Source of the DNA: Sporocytophaga myxococcoides
GTDB taxonomy: Bacteria > Bacteroidota > Bacteroidia > Cytophagales > Cytophagaceae
Length of the DNA: 64,000 nucleotides
Reading direction: 5' to 3'
NCBI RefSeq assembly: GCF_000775915.1
Contig: NZ_BBLT01000006.1
Span: 62,001-126,000, forward strand
Part shown: one piece after another, positions 56,329 to 64,000 of the stretch
Layout: each line of letters begins with the position of its first letter
Numbering within the stretch: position 1 is the stretch's first letter
The notes under the pieces: generated by a model
Told to the model about the DNA's origin: nothing
The model's input: only the letters and a program-made list of their open reading frames with translations
Databases searched by the model: none
Position numbers and translations under genes: made by a program

Positions 56329-59300
56329 TTACTTTAATAAGGTTACTTTACCTTCTTTTTTGTACGGCCCTCTGCTTTCAGGATCTTCCCCTTCATAGGT
56401 GATGATGTATGGATATGTTCCTATTGGCATTAACTGTCCTTTGTAATACCCATCCCAGGCTTGGTCTTTATCTCCGGTTTCAAATATAATCTCACCCCAT
56501 CTGTTGAAAATCATCATCCTATAGTTGACTACATATTTTCCATATGCTCTGAATGTTTGATTTTCAGGTGTGTCTGATTTTCCAGGTGTGAAAACGTTTG
56601 GAACATCAAGACGAGGGTTGCAAAGGTCTCTGACCAATATGGTATCAGTTATTGAACAGTTTTCTTTATTGGTTATAAGTACAAAATATGTTCCAGGTAA
56701 TGGTACCTCAATTTTACTTGTGTCTTTATTGGATACAGGATTTACTGATGTCCATTTGTAAATGTAGTTTGCATCGTAACCTGCATCCAGTGTGACTTTC
56801 GCGCCATATTCAGGACAAAGTTTGGTGAATTCAGGCAAGTGTGAAACAGGTAGAGCATTGAATAACACCTGAGCAGAATCATTGGTTGTACATTGACCTA
56901 AAGTTATTGAAACTACATACAGCGCTGACTCTTTTACATGAAGCGTATCTTTACTTACATGCATGTCAGTATTATTTTTAAACCATGCATAATCAGGAAC
57001 AAACGGTGCAAATTTATCCATATTGGAAGGAGTTGCAACTAAAGTTACTGTCTGACCTGCGCATGAAACTGCATCAGAGATATTGATTACCGGTCTTTCA
57101 ATCCCGATGACCATAACACTGTCAGTACTATTGCAACCAAGGATATCTGTAACAATTGCCCTGAAATAATTAGTGTCAGCAGCAACCGGTACATTAATAG
57201 AATTAAGATCTTTACCTTGTTCTCCTGTTATCCATGAATAGTCAACATTGTTTACATCAGAAACTATGGTGATTGGTAGAGTAGTTCCAATACATCCAAG
57301 AACCGGCTGCCTTGTCAGAGCAGGAGGGTTGGTTACATTGGTAGTCTTTTCTGTTGAACAGTTGCCATATTCGTAAACAACTTTAAATAAGCCATTACTT
57401 TGTGGAGCTATAGCAGATCTGTTTTCTCTATTCAGAATAATACCATCTCGGTACCACTGATATTGACCTGGAACAGCTGGCAATCCGGTTGCCAAGGAGT
57501 GAATGATCAAAGTGTCACTGTAGCAATAATGATCGAGCATGTCAAATTTCGAATTGTTGAAATCAAATACACCGACATTGATGCTATCTGACGCAGGACA
57601 TCCTTTATAATCTTTAACAGTAAGAGTTATAGCTGAATCACTGGCAGCAGTTATACTAAAGACTGGATCAGTGCTGATAATGGTACCTGCATTGTTTTTC
57701 CATTCATAAGTAATGCCTGGGCTTGTTTTAGCCTCAAGAATTATAGTTGTTCCTCTACACACAAACTGGTCTCTACCAGCATCGGCAATTGGCAGAGGAT
57801 CAATTTTCAATACTGTACTGTCTGATACAGCTGGACAAGCGCCATTGATAAATGAGGTAAGTTTCAGAACCACCTGTCCTTTATTATAGTCATTCAGAGT
57901 AGGGTAGTACTTAGCATTCAGATCTGCAGCATTGATGGCAAATACTCCTGTTCCTGAAGTAGACCATTTACCGCCGTTAGCATTTTTTATATCTCCGGCA
58001 AGCTGTGCTCCATCTTCTATGGCACAAACCATCGCAGTTCCTGCATTTACAATAGGAGATTTGTCCACGTAAAGTGTCATGGTATCCTGGCTGAATTTAC
58101 ATATTCCGTTACCTGTTGTGATAAATACAAGATCTACAGAACCAGATGATTTATCAGCATCTGAAGGATAATAAATTGCATTAGGTTTGTTAAAGTCATC
58201 AAATAAACCAGTACCAGATGTAAACCATGCGCCGCTGGTAGAGTTCTTATGTATTCCTTTCAGACTATAAGAATCCAGAATATTACAAGTTGTCTGATCA
58301 GGTCCTGCATTAGCCTCTGGTGCAGGAAGTATAGTAATTACCGAAGTATTTGAAGTTGAAGGGCAGCTTCCTTTTCCTGCAGCAGATAATGTTACTACTA
58401 CCTTTCCGATCGCTTTATCAGCATCTGAAGGAGAATAGATTGACGTTACTTTATTGTTAGGATTAAATGTCCCTGTACCAGTACCTGTCCAGGTAACTCC
58501 ATTATCAAACTGAGAAGTTCCTCTTAATACAAGTGTTACTATATCTGAACAATAGCTCTTATCCGTTCCTGCGTCCACAACAGGTGGTTGTATGATTTTT
58601 ACCTGAGTTGTCTGCATCACAGGTGAACATGTTCCATTACCCGTTGAAGTTAACGTTAACCCTACAACACCGTTCTGTATATCAAGTTTTGATGGGAAAT
58701 AGGTTGCATTGAGTGTTGCTGCATCGACTGCAAAAACACCAGAACCACTTGATTTCCATATGCCACCAGTTGCAATTGTAACATTACCATTTAAAGAAAT
58801 AGCAGCTTGAGGCAGTCCGCATATGTCTGGGTATGATCCTGCAGTGACAACAGGGATAGGTGTCAAAGTTACACTCATGTCATCTGAAACAGAGCTACAC
58901 TGGCCATTATTAGCAGTAGTTAATGTAAGTACTATATTCCCCGCTGCTTTATCAGCTAATGATGGAGTATAAGAAGCATTTAAGGTATTTATGTCAGGAG
59001 TAAATGTTCCAGTACCAGAAGTAGACCAAATTCCACCTCCGGCATTTGATACATAGCCTGATAATTTTACTGATCTTAGGTCTTTACATGTAATTATATC
59101 AGCTCCGGCATTTACGATAGCAGAAGGAGAAGGAATCACATTAATTACAATAAAGTCACTAACTGCATTACATAATCCGTTACCTGTTGAATTCAGGGTA
59201 AGTATTACACCTCCCGCCTCATTATCAGCTTGTGACGGAATATATGTAGTAGTTAAGGATGTTCCGTTTGTAAATGTACCGGTTCCTGTTGTTGACCATA

Positions 59301-62300
59301 CTCCTCCTGTTGCATGGAGGACTGATCCCGAAAGGGTCGCATTTGCCTGACCTGCGCATATCGTCTGATCAGCTCCAGCATTTACAATAGGTTTCGGTGC
59401 AATATCTATAATAAGGTTATCAGTAACAGCATTACAAGTTCCATTGTCTGTAGAGACTATAGAAAGTGTTACAGAAGTTTGTCCTCTATCTGTTTCACCT
59501 AGATAATAAACTGTACCTAAAGAATTAGCACTTGGGGCAAAATATCCATCTCCATTACTGTTCCATCTTCCACCTGCTGCTATAGTTACAGATCCGGCAA
59601 TATGAATGGTATCCTTATCAGCACAGATTGAGTGATCTAGTCCGGCATTAATAGTAGGTGCCGGAGTAAAGCTTAATACCAACTGGTCACTTACTACATT
59701 ACAAAGAGGGTTACCTGCTGAAGCAAATGTTAATGTTACATTGCCGTTCGTTTTATCAGTAGAAGAAGGTGTATACACAGCATTTAGTGCATTTGCATCA
59801 TCAAATGATCCGGATCCGGATGTCGTCCAGATGCCTGATGGAGCATTTATAACTTTCCCGGCTAATTGATAAGAATTAACATCGACACAGGCAGATTGAT
59901 CCAGACCTGCATTAACTACAGGAATTGGAGTAATTAGTATGGAAAGGGTACTTGAGACTTCCTGACACAATCCATTATTGGTAGTTGTTAATATTAGATT
60001 TATAGCTCCAGCTGCTTTTTCTTCTGCAGTAGGAGTATAGGTTGTGCTCAGGTTGTTAGGATCTGCAAAAGATCCGCCTCCTGTGCTGCTCCATACTGAA
60101 CCTAGGGCAACAGTTCTGGTTCCTGACAAAGTAATTGTAGTGTTATCAGCGCAAATTGTTTGGCTTGGACCTGCATTTACTGTAGGTGCAGGAGTAATTG
60201 TAACTATTTTACTTTCTGACACTGGAGTACATGTACCATTTCCAGTTGTAGTAAGTGTAAGGGTTACTCCCATATTATTAATATCATCAGCAGAAGGTAT
60301 GTATGTAGCATTCAGGGTATTGTCATTAGGACTAAATTTACCGGTACCTGAAGTTGTCCAGTGTCCTCCAGAAGCAATCTGAACTGATCCGCTTAATACT
60401 ACTCTACTTGCATCAGCACAGATGGTTTCATCATTTCCTGCATCTACAGTTGGAGCTGTGCCTATATTAATAACAAGGTCGTCAAACACTGTACTGCAAT
60501 TGTCTGCTGGATTAGATGTTAAGCGTAGTGTAACACTTCCATTGATTATATCGACCGAAGAAGGAGTGTAACTGGTTGATACCAGGGCAGCATTTGCAAA
60601 AGAACCGTTTCCGGATACTGTACTCCATGAACCTCCCGTGGCACCGGTAACTATTCCACTTATATTAATGGCGCCAGAATTTGCACAAGAAGTGATATCA
60701 CTACCTGCATCTACTGTCGGAGCTGGAGTAAAGGTAAGTGTCAAGGTATCAGCTTCAGGTCTACAAATATTGGTATTGATTGTTGTTGCATACAATCTTA
60801 TAACACCAGTTGTAATATCCTGTGGTGATGCAGTATAAGTTGTAGATGCAGAGGATGAAGCAGAGAATGTTCCGTTACCTTCTGTTTTCCATATGATACC
60901 GTCTGCATCTGCATAAATTGCAGTAATATTTGCTACGGGATTGTTTTCACAAATGGACTGATCTGCTCCTACGTCTATTGAAGGGCCGCGTAATAAGTCG
61001 ATTACTACCGTATCCTTACCTGCTATACAAGAACCCAGAGCTGCTCCGGTTAGTATCAACTCTACTTTTGTGCCTATTTCAGCTAAGGTTGGGGTATAAG
61101 TCGCACTCAATGAAGTTGAATCTGAGAATGTACCTAATCCACCAGACCAAGTTCCGTTACCTGAACCATTAAGCTGTACTGGTAATGCATTTGAACAGAA
61201 TTGCTGATCCGGTCCTGCATCTACAGGTGTAATTTTAAAGCTTATGGTCATCTCATCTGTAACCGGTGTACAGAAACCATTTCCTGTTGAGGTAAGTGTC
61301 AGTTGAATTGTACTTCCATTTATATTTTCAGCAACAGATGGAACGTATGTCGCATTCAATGCTGTAGGATCCGGAACAAAAGATCCTGTTCCTGAGGTTG
61401 TCCATATTCCTCCTGTTGCTTTTTTAACTGATCCTGAAAGAGCTATACCAGGAGCTCCGGCACAAACCTGTACATCTGGTCCGGCATTCACTACTGCAAG
61501 AGGTGAAATATTAATTACAAGGTTGGCTGATACTGCTTTACAATTTCCAAATCCAGTGGTTGTAAGTGTCAGGTTTGCCCTACCATTAGCAATTTGATTT
61601 GCAGAAGGCATAAATGTCGCATTCAAATCTGTGTTTGAAGGACTAAATGTACCGTCACCTGATCCTGTAGACCAGATTCCACCAGTAGCACCGGTTGTTA
61701 TGATTCCATTTAAAGGTACTCCTGTTGTAGTTGCACAAATATTGATTGTTGGGCCTACGTTAACAGTTGGAGCAGGAGTTATAGTAACAATCATTTCATC
61801 AGATACAACTGAACAATTGGCATTTCCAGTTGAGGTAAATGTTAGTGTTACGTTTCCATTAGAAATATCCTGAGTAGATGGTTTATAAACAGCATTCTTA
61901 TCATTCACAGATGGAGAGAATGTACCTGTTCCTGATGAAGTCCATGTTCCACCAGTGGCGACTGTATAATCCCCGCTAAGATGTATATTCGAATTATTAG
62001 CACAAACCGTTTGATCAGGTCCTGCTGTTATTGTCGGAGCAGGAGTTATAGTTACATTTAACTGATCTGAAGTAGGATTACAAGCTCCGTTACCGGTTGT
62101 TGTTAGCGTTATTGCAAGTGCGCCACCGGCAATATCATCCGCAGATGGGATATAGGTTGCTAGCAGAGATGTGTTATCTGGTGAAAATGTTCCATCTCCT
62201 GAACTTGTCCACATAATACCTGTTGCAATTGTTTTAACCCCACTTAGAACTACATTTGAGTTATTTGCACAGAGCGACTGATCAGCTCCTGCATTTACTG

Positions 62301-64000
62301 TTGGTACAGGATTGATAGTATAAATCTTCTGATCTGAAACAGGTGAACATGCTCCGTTACCTGTAGAAGTTAAAGTAAGTACCAGGGATGTTCCTGAGAG
62401 ATCAGCAACTGAAGGATTATAGATTGCATTAAGTGTATTATTGTCAGGAGTAAAGGTTCCGCTTCCGCTTGTGGTCCATCTAGCGCCAGTAGAATTTGCT
62501 ACTTGACCTGATTGCTGCAGGAATTCTTTGTCTGCACAAATAGTTTCGTCAGGACCTGCATTTATTAATGGAGCCTTCTGTATAGTTACTCTCAGACTGT
62601 CTGAAACAGGGGTACAATTTCCATTTCCTGTTGTAGTAAGTGTCAATGTTACTTTTCCATTGATAGTGTCATTGGCTGAAGGTACATAGGTTGCAATAGC
62701 GCTGAATGCATTAGGACTAAATGTACCTGATCCGGAAGATTTCCATGAACCGCCAGTAGCAACAGATATTGTTCCGTTTAAAGGAGCTCCTGTGCCACTT
62801 GCGCAGATTGTCTGATCGGTTCCTGCTTCAATAGTAGGAGCAGGGGTAATAGTTATGTTTATAGAATCTGAAACAGCATTACAATCTCCATTGCCTGTAG
62901 AAGTAAGAATTAGTATAACAGAACCTGCTGTATTATCAGCTACAGAAGGTGTGTATGTCGCATTCAGACTGTTCGGGTTAGGTGAGAATGAACCACTTCC
63001 GCTTGTAGTCCATGTTGCTCCACTAGCTACAGTAACTACACCATTAAGTGAAATCTTAGAATTATTAGCGCATACGGTTCTGTCTGCTCCGGCACTAATT
63101 GTAGGTGCTGGGGTAATAGTAACTGTCAGCTGATCACTAACTGGTTTACATAACCCATTTCCTGATGAAATTAAAGTGAGTGTAACAGTTCCGCCTGAAA
63201 TATCCAATGGAGATGGTATGTAGGATGCATTTAATGATACTGTATCAGGAGCAAAAGTTCCTGTTCCGCTTGATCTCCAATATCCTCCAGTGGCAATGGA
63301 TACATTTCCCTGCAAGCTGATTTCTGCATTGTTTCCGCAAACAATCTTATCTGCACCTGCATTAACAGTTGGCGCAGGCGTTATTGTAATATTCATTGTA
63401 TCTACAACAGCATTACAATTTCCATTTCCTGTTGTTGTTAATAATAATCTGACCATTCCGGAAGATCTGTCCGCTACAGAAGGAACATAAGTGGCATTTG
63501 GAGTAACCTGATTAGGGAAGAAAGCGCCACTTCCTGAACTTGTCCATTCAATGCCTGCCATACTTGTACCCGTAAATGTACCTGCAAGATTAACACCCAT
63601 TAGGTCTTCACAAATGGTCTGATCCGGGCCTGCATTTACTGTTGGAGATGCTCCAACATTAATGGTCATTTGACTTGTCTTCGCTTTACACAGGCCGTTT
63701 CCGGTAGTAGTTAAAGTTAAGGTTACACTACCACTGCTTATTTCCGAAGCAGAAAGATTATAAGTAGCATTTAAAGCTGAATTGTTCGGCAGGAATATTC
63801 CAGTCCCCCCTGACCAGATTCCTCCTGATGCAATAGTTACAGATCCGGAAAGAGTAAGTGTTGCGTTATTAGCACACACATTTCTGTTGGTCCCTGCGTT
63901 GACTGTCGGTGCGGGTTTGATCACAACAGCAACGATATCTGAAACTGGAGAACAAGCACCTGCCGCATTGGTAGTAAGTGTGAATGCTACTATTCCTTTG
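56329..64000 (-). CDS. Giant Ig-like repeat surface protein with type B T9SS (CHU_C) tail, N-terminus missing
   Basis: The minus-strand frame is open from the window edge to its stop at 56329: more than 2550 residues, and the true start lies beyond 64000 (the first GTG in the window, 63924, sits inside a repeat). The bulk is a repeat of about 80 residues; I count 24 copies of an AG-D/P...C opening such as TVNAGPDQTICA. Each follows the plan LSG...ATGGxWTSSGTGTFSP...LNATYxPSxxDxxxGxVTLTLTTTGNGxCxPVSD. After these come several PKD/Ig-like modules. The last 90 residues are the gliding-motility-associated type B sorting domain (DVPNVFTPG, MMIFNRWGEIIFE, AWDGYYKGQLMPIGTY). It should be exported by T9SS and placed at the surface, probably as an adhesin or scaffold. 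Confidence 0.9.
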   Translation of the reverse strand, partial: KGIVAFTLTTNAAGACSPVSDIVAVVIKPAPTVNAGTNRNVCANNATLTLSGSVTIASGGIWSGGTGIFLPNNSALNATYNLSASEISSGSVTLTLTTTGNGLCKAKTSQMTINVGASPTVNAGPDQTICEDLMGVNLAGTFTGTSMAGIEWTSSGSGAFFPNQVTPNATYVPSVADRSSGMVRLLLTTTGNGNCNAVVDTMNITITPAPTVNAGADKIVCGNNAEISLQGNVSIATGGYWRSSGTGTFAPDTVSLNASYIPSPLDISGGTVTLTLISSGNGLCKPVSDQLTVTITPAPTISAGADRTVCANNSKISLNGVVTVASGATWTTSGSGSFSPNPNSLNATYTPSVADNTAGSVILILTSTGNGDCNAVSDSINITITPAPTIEAGTDQTICASGTGAPLNGTISVATGGSWKSSGSGTFSPNAFSAIATYVPSANDTINGKVTLTLTTTGNGNCTPVSDSLRVTIQKAPLINAGPDETICADKEFLQQSGQVANSTGARWTTSGSGTFTPDNNTLNAIYNPSVADLSGTSLVLTLTSTGNGACSPVSDQKIYTINPVPTVNAGADQSLCANNSNVVLSGVKTIATGIMWTSSGDGTFSPDNTSLLATYIPSADDIAGGALAITLTTTGNGACNPTSDQLNVTITPAPTITAGPDQTVCANNSNIHLSGDYTVATGGTWTSSGTGTFSPSVNDKNAVYKPSTQDISNGNVTLTFTSTGNANCSVVSDEMIVTITPAPTVNVGPTINICATTTGVPLNGIITTGATGGIWSTGSGDGTFSPSNTDLNATFMPSANQIANGRANLTLTTTGFGNCKAVSANLVINISPLAVVNAGPDVQVCAGAPGIALSGSVKKATGGIWTTSGTGSFVPDPTALNATYVPSVAENINGSTIQLTLTSTGNGFCTPVTDEMTISFKITPVDAGPDQQFCSNALPVQLNGSGNGTWSGGLGTFSDSTSLSATYTPTLAEIGTKVELILTGAALGSCIAGKDTVVIDLLRGPSIDVGADQSICENNPVANITAIYADADGIIWKTEGNGTFSASSSASTTYTASPQDITTGVIRLYATTINTNICRPEADTLTLTFTPAPTVDAGSDITSCANSGAINISGIVTGATGGSWSTVSGNGSFANAALVSTSYTPSSVDIINGSVTLRLTSNPADNCSTVFDDLVINIGTAPTVDAGNDETICADASRVVLSGSVQIASGGHWTTSGTGKFSPNDNTLNATYIPSADDINNMGVTLTLTTTGNGTCTPVSESKIVTITPAPTVNAGPSQTICADNTTITLSGTRTVALGSVWSSTGGGSFADPNNLSTTYTPTAEEKAAGAINLILTTTNNGLCQEVSSTLSILITPIPVVNAGLDQSACVDVNSYQLAGKVINAPSGIWTTSGSGSFDDANALNAVYTPSSTDKTNGNVTLTFASAGNPLCNVVSDQLVLSFTPAPTINAGLDHSICADKDTIHIAGSVTIAAGGRWNSNGDGYFAPSANSLGTVYYLGETDRGQTSVTLSIVSTDNGTCNAVTDNLIIDIAPKPIVNAGADQTICAGQANATLSGSVLHATGGVWSTTGTGTFTNGTSLTTTYIPSQADNEAGGVILTLNSTGNGLCNAVSDFIVINVIPSPSAIVNAGADIITCKDLRSVKLSGYVSNAGGGIWSTSGTGTFTPDINTLNASYTPSLADKAAGNIVLTLTTANNGQCSSVSDDMSVTLTPIPVVTAGSYPDICGLPQAAISLNGNVTIATGGIWKSSGSGVFAVDAATLNATYFPSKLDIQNGVVGLTLTSTGNGTCSPVMQTTQVKIIQPPVVDAGTDKSYCSDIVTLVLRGTSQFDNGVTWTGTGTGTFNPNNKVTSIYSPSDADKAIGKVVVTLSAAGKGSCPSTSNTSVITILPAPEANAGPDQTTCNILDSYSLKGIHKNSTSGAWFTSGTGLFDDFNKPNAIYYPSDADKSSGSVDLVFITTGNGICKFSQDTMTLYVDKSPIVNAGTAMVCAIEDGAQLAGDIKNANGGKWSTSGTGVFAINAADLNAKYYPTLNDYNKGQVVLKLTSFINGACPAVSDSTVLKIDPLPIADAGRDQFVCRGTTIILEAKTSPGITYEWKNNAGTIISTDPVFSITAASDSAITLTVKDYKGCPASDSINVGVFDFNNSKFDMLDHYCYSDTLIIHSLATGLPAVPGQYQWYRDGIILNRENRSAIAPQSNGLFKVVYEYGNCSTEKTTNVTNPPALTRQPVLGCIGTTLPITIVSDVNNVDYSWITGEQGKDLNSINVPVAADTNYFRAIVTDILGCNSTDSVMVIGIERPVINISDAVSCAGQTVTLVATPSNMDKFAPFVPDYAWFKNNTDMHVSKDTLHVKESALYVVSITLGQCTTNDSAQVLFNALPVSHLPEFTKLCPEYGAKVTLDAGYDANYIYKWTSVNPVSNKDTSKIEVPLPGTYFVLITNKENCSITDTILVRDLCNPRLDVPNVFTPGKSDTPENQTFRAYGKYVVNYRMMIFNRWGEIIFETGDKDQAWDGYYKGQLMPIGTYPYIITYEGEDPESRGPYKKEGKVTLLK

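Noticed and set aside
60044-60382. 112-codon plus-strand frame and similar ones inside the giant repeat gene
   Set aside because: These recur at the repeat period on the opposite strand, lack starts with ribosome sites and are shadows of the repeat coding sequence.

Overview
The window looks like a chromosomal stretch of a low-GC, gliding-type member of the Bacteroidota, most likely the order Cytophagales (Cytophaga/Sporocytophaga-like; genus is inference). The reasons are several C-terminal type IX secretion (T9SS) sorting domains of type A and one of type B (the gliding-motility-associated CHU_C type), a giant SprB-repeat protein, a DUF1800/DUF1501 pair, LytS/LytTR signalling, and promoters with the Bacteroidota pattern TTTG-N20-TAnnTTTG. 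No rRNA, tRNA, CRISPR array, prophage or intact insertion sequence was seen.

Layout. 1-4.4 kb: the end of a cold-shock gene, an acid-ceramidase/NAAA-like hydrolase broken by an in-frame stop, a degenerate response-regulator receiver, and divergent from it a large hybrid-less PAS sensor kinase. 4.4-8.7 kb: a CPA1 Na+/H+ antiporter, then a compact ArsR-AHSA1-DoxX-YdeI-DUF4256 operon with a recognisable promoter and two operator copies. 8.9-18.9 kb: a periplasmic GH3 beta-glucosidase, a small secreted protein, a scarred region (truncated DinB-like remnant next to a perfect 82-bp tandem duplication), an acyl desaturase, a quinone-reductase-like oxidoreductase, a pseudogene of a secreted concanavalin-A-like module, a methyltransferase, a DUF983 protein, an AraC regulator, and secreted GIN-domain and DUF2911 proteins. 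19-24.6 kb: a minus-strand, translationally coupled cluster of a PIG-L deacetylase, an unlisted 39-residue membrane microprotein and an SSS symporter, plus a T9SS cargo protein.

24.9-33.4 kb is a heavy-metal (probably copper/silver) efflux module: an HYC_CC_PP protein, a periplasmic HMA protein, a CusA-type RND pump encoded as two consecutive ORFs, a TolC-type channel, two different tandem CusB-type adaptors each with a metal-binding domain, and a DUF3703 protein. Most of its core genes overlap by a few bases. 33.9-41.6 kb: an OmpA-domain protein, then a 2218-residue protein with 27 SprB repeats that ends in an OmpA domain instead of a T9SS tail.

41.8-47 kb: the DUF1501/DUF1800 pair and another T9SS cargo. 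47-56 kb: a von Willebrand factor A protein, a TPR-LytS kinase with its LytTR regulator, a family 2 glycosyltransferase, a lipoprotein MsrA, a membrane DnaJ-like protein and a PrsW-type intramembrane protease. 56.3 kb to the window edge: the 3' part of a giant cell-surface protein of about 80-residue Ig-like repeats with a type B T9SS tail, incomplete at its N-terminus.

The points most worth a second look are the two-piece CusA pump with dual adaptors and a UUCG hairpin before its start, the overlapping 39-residue membrane protein, and the SprB-OmpA fusion. I see no clearly new defence or mobile system.
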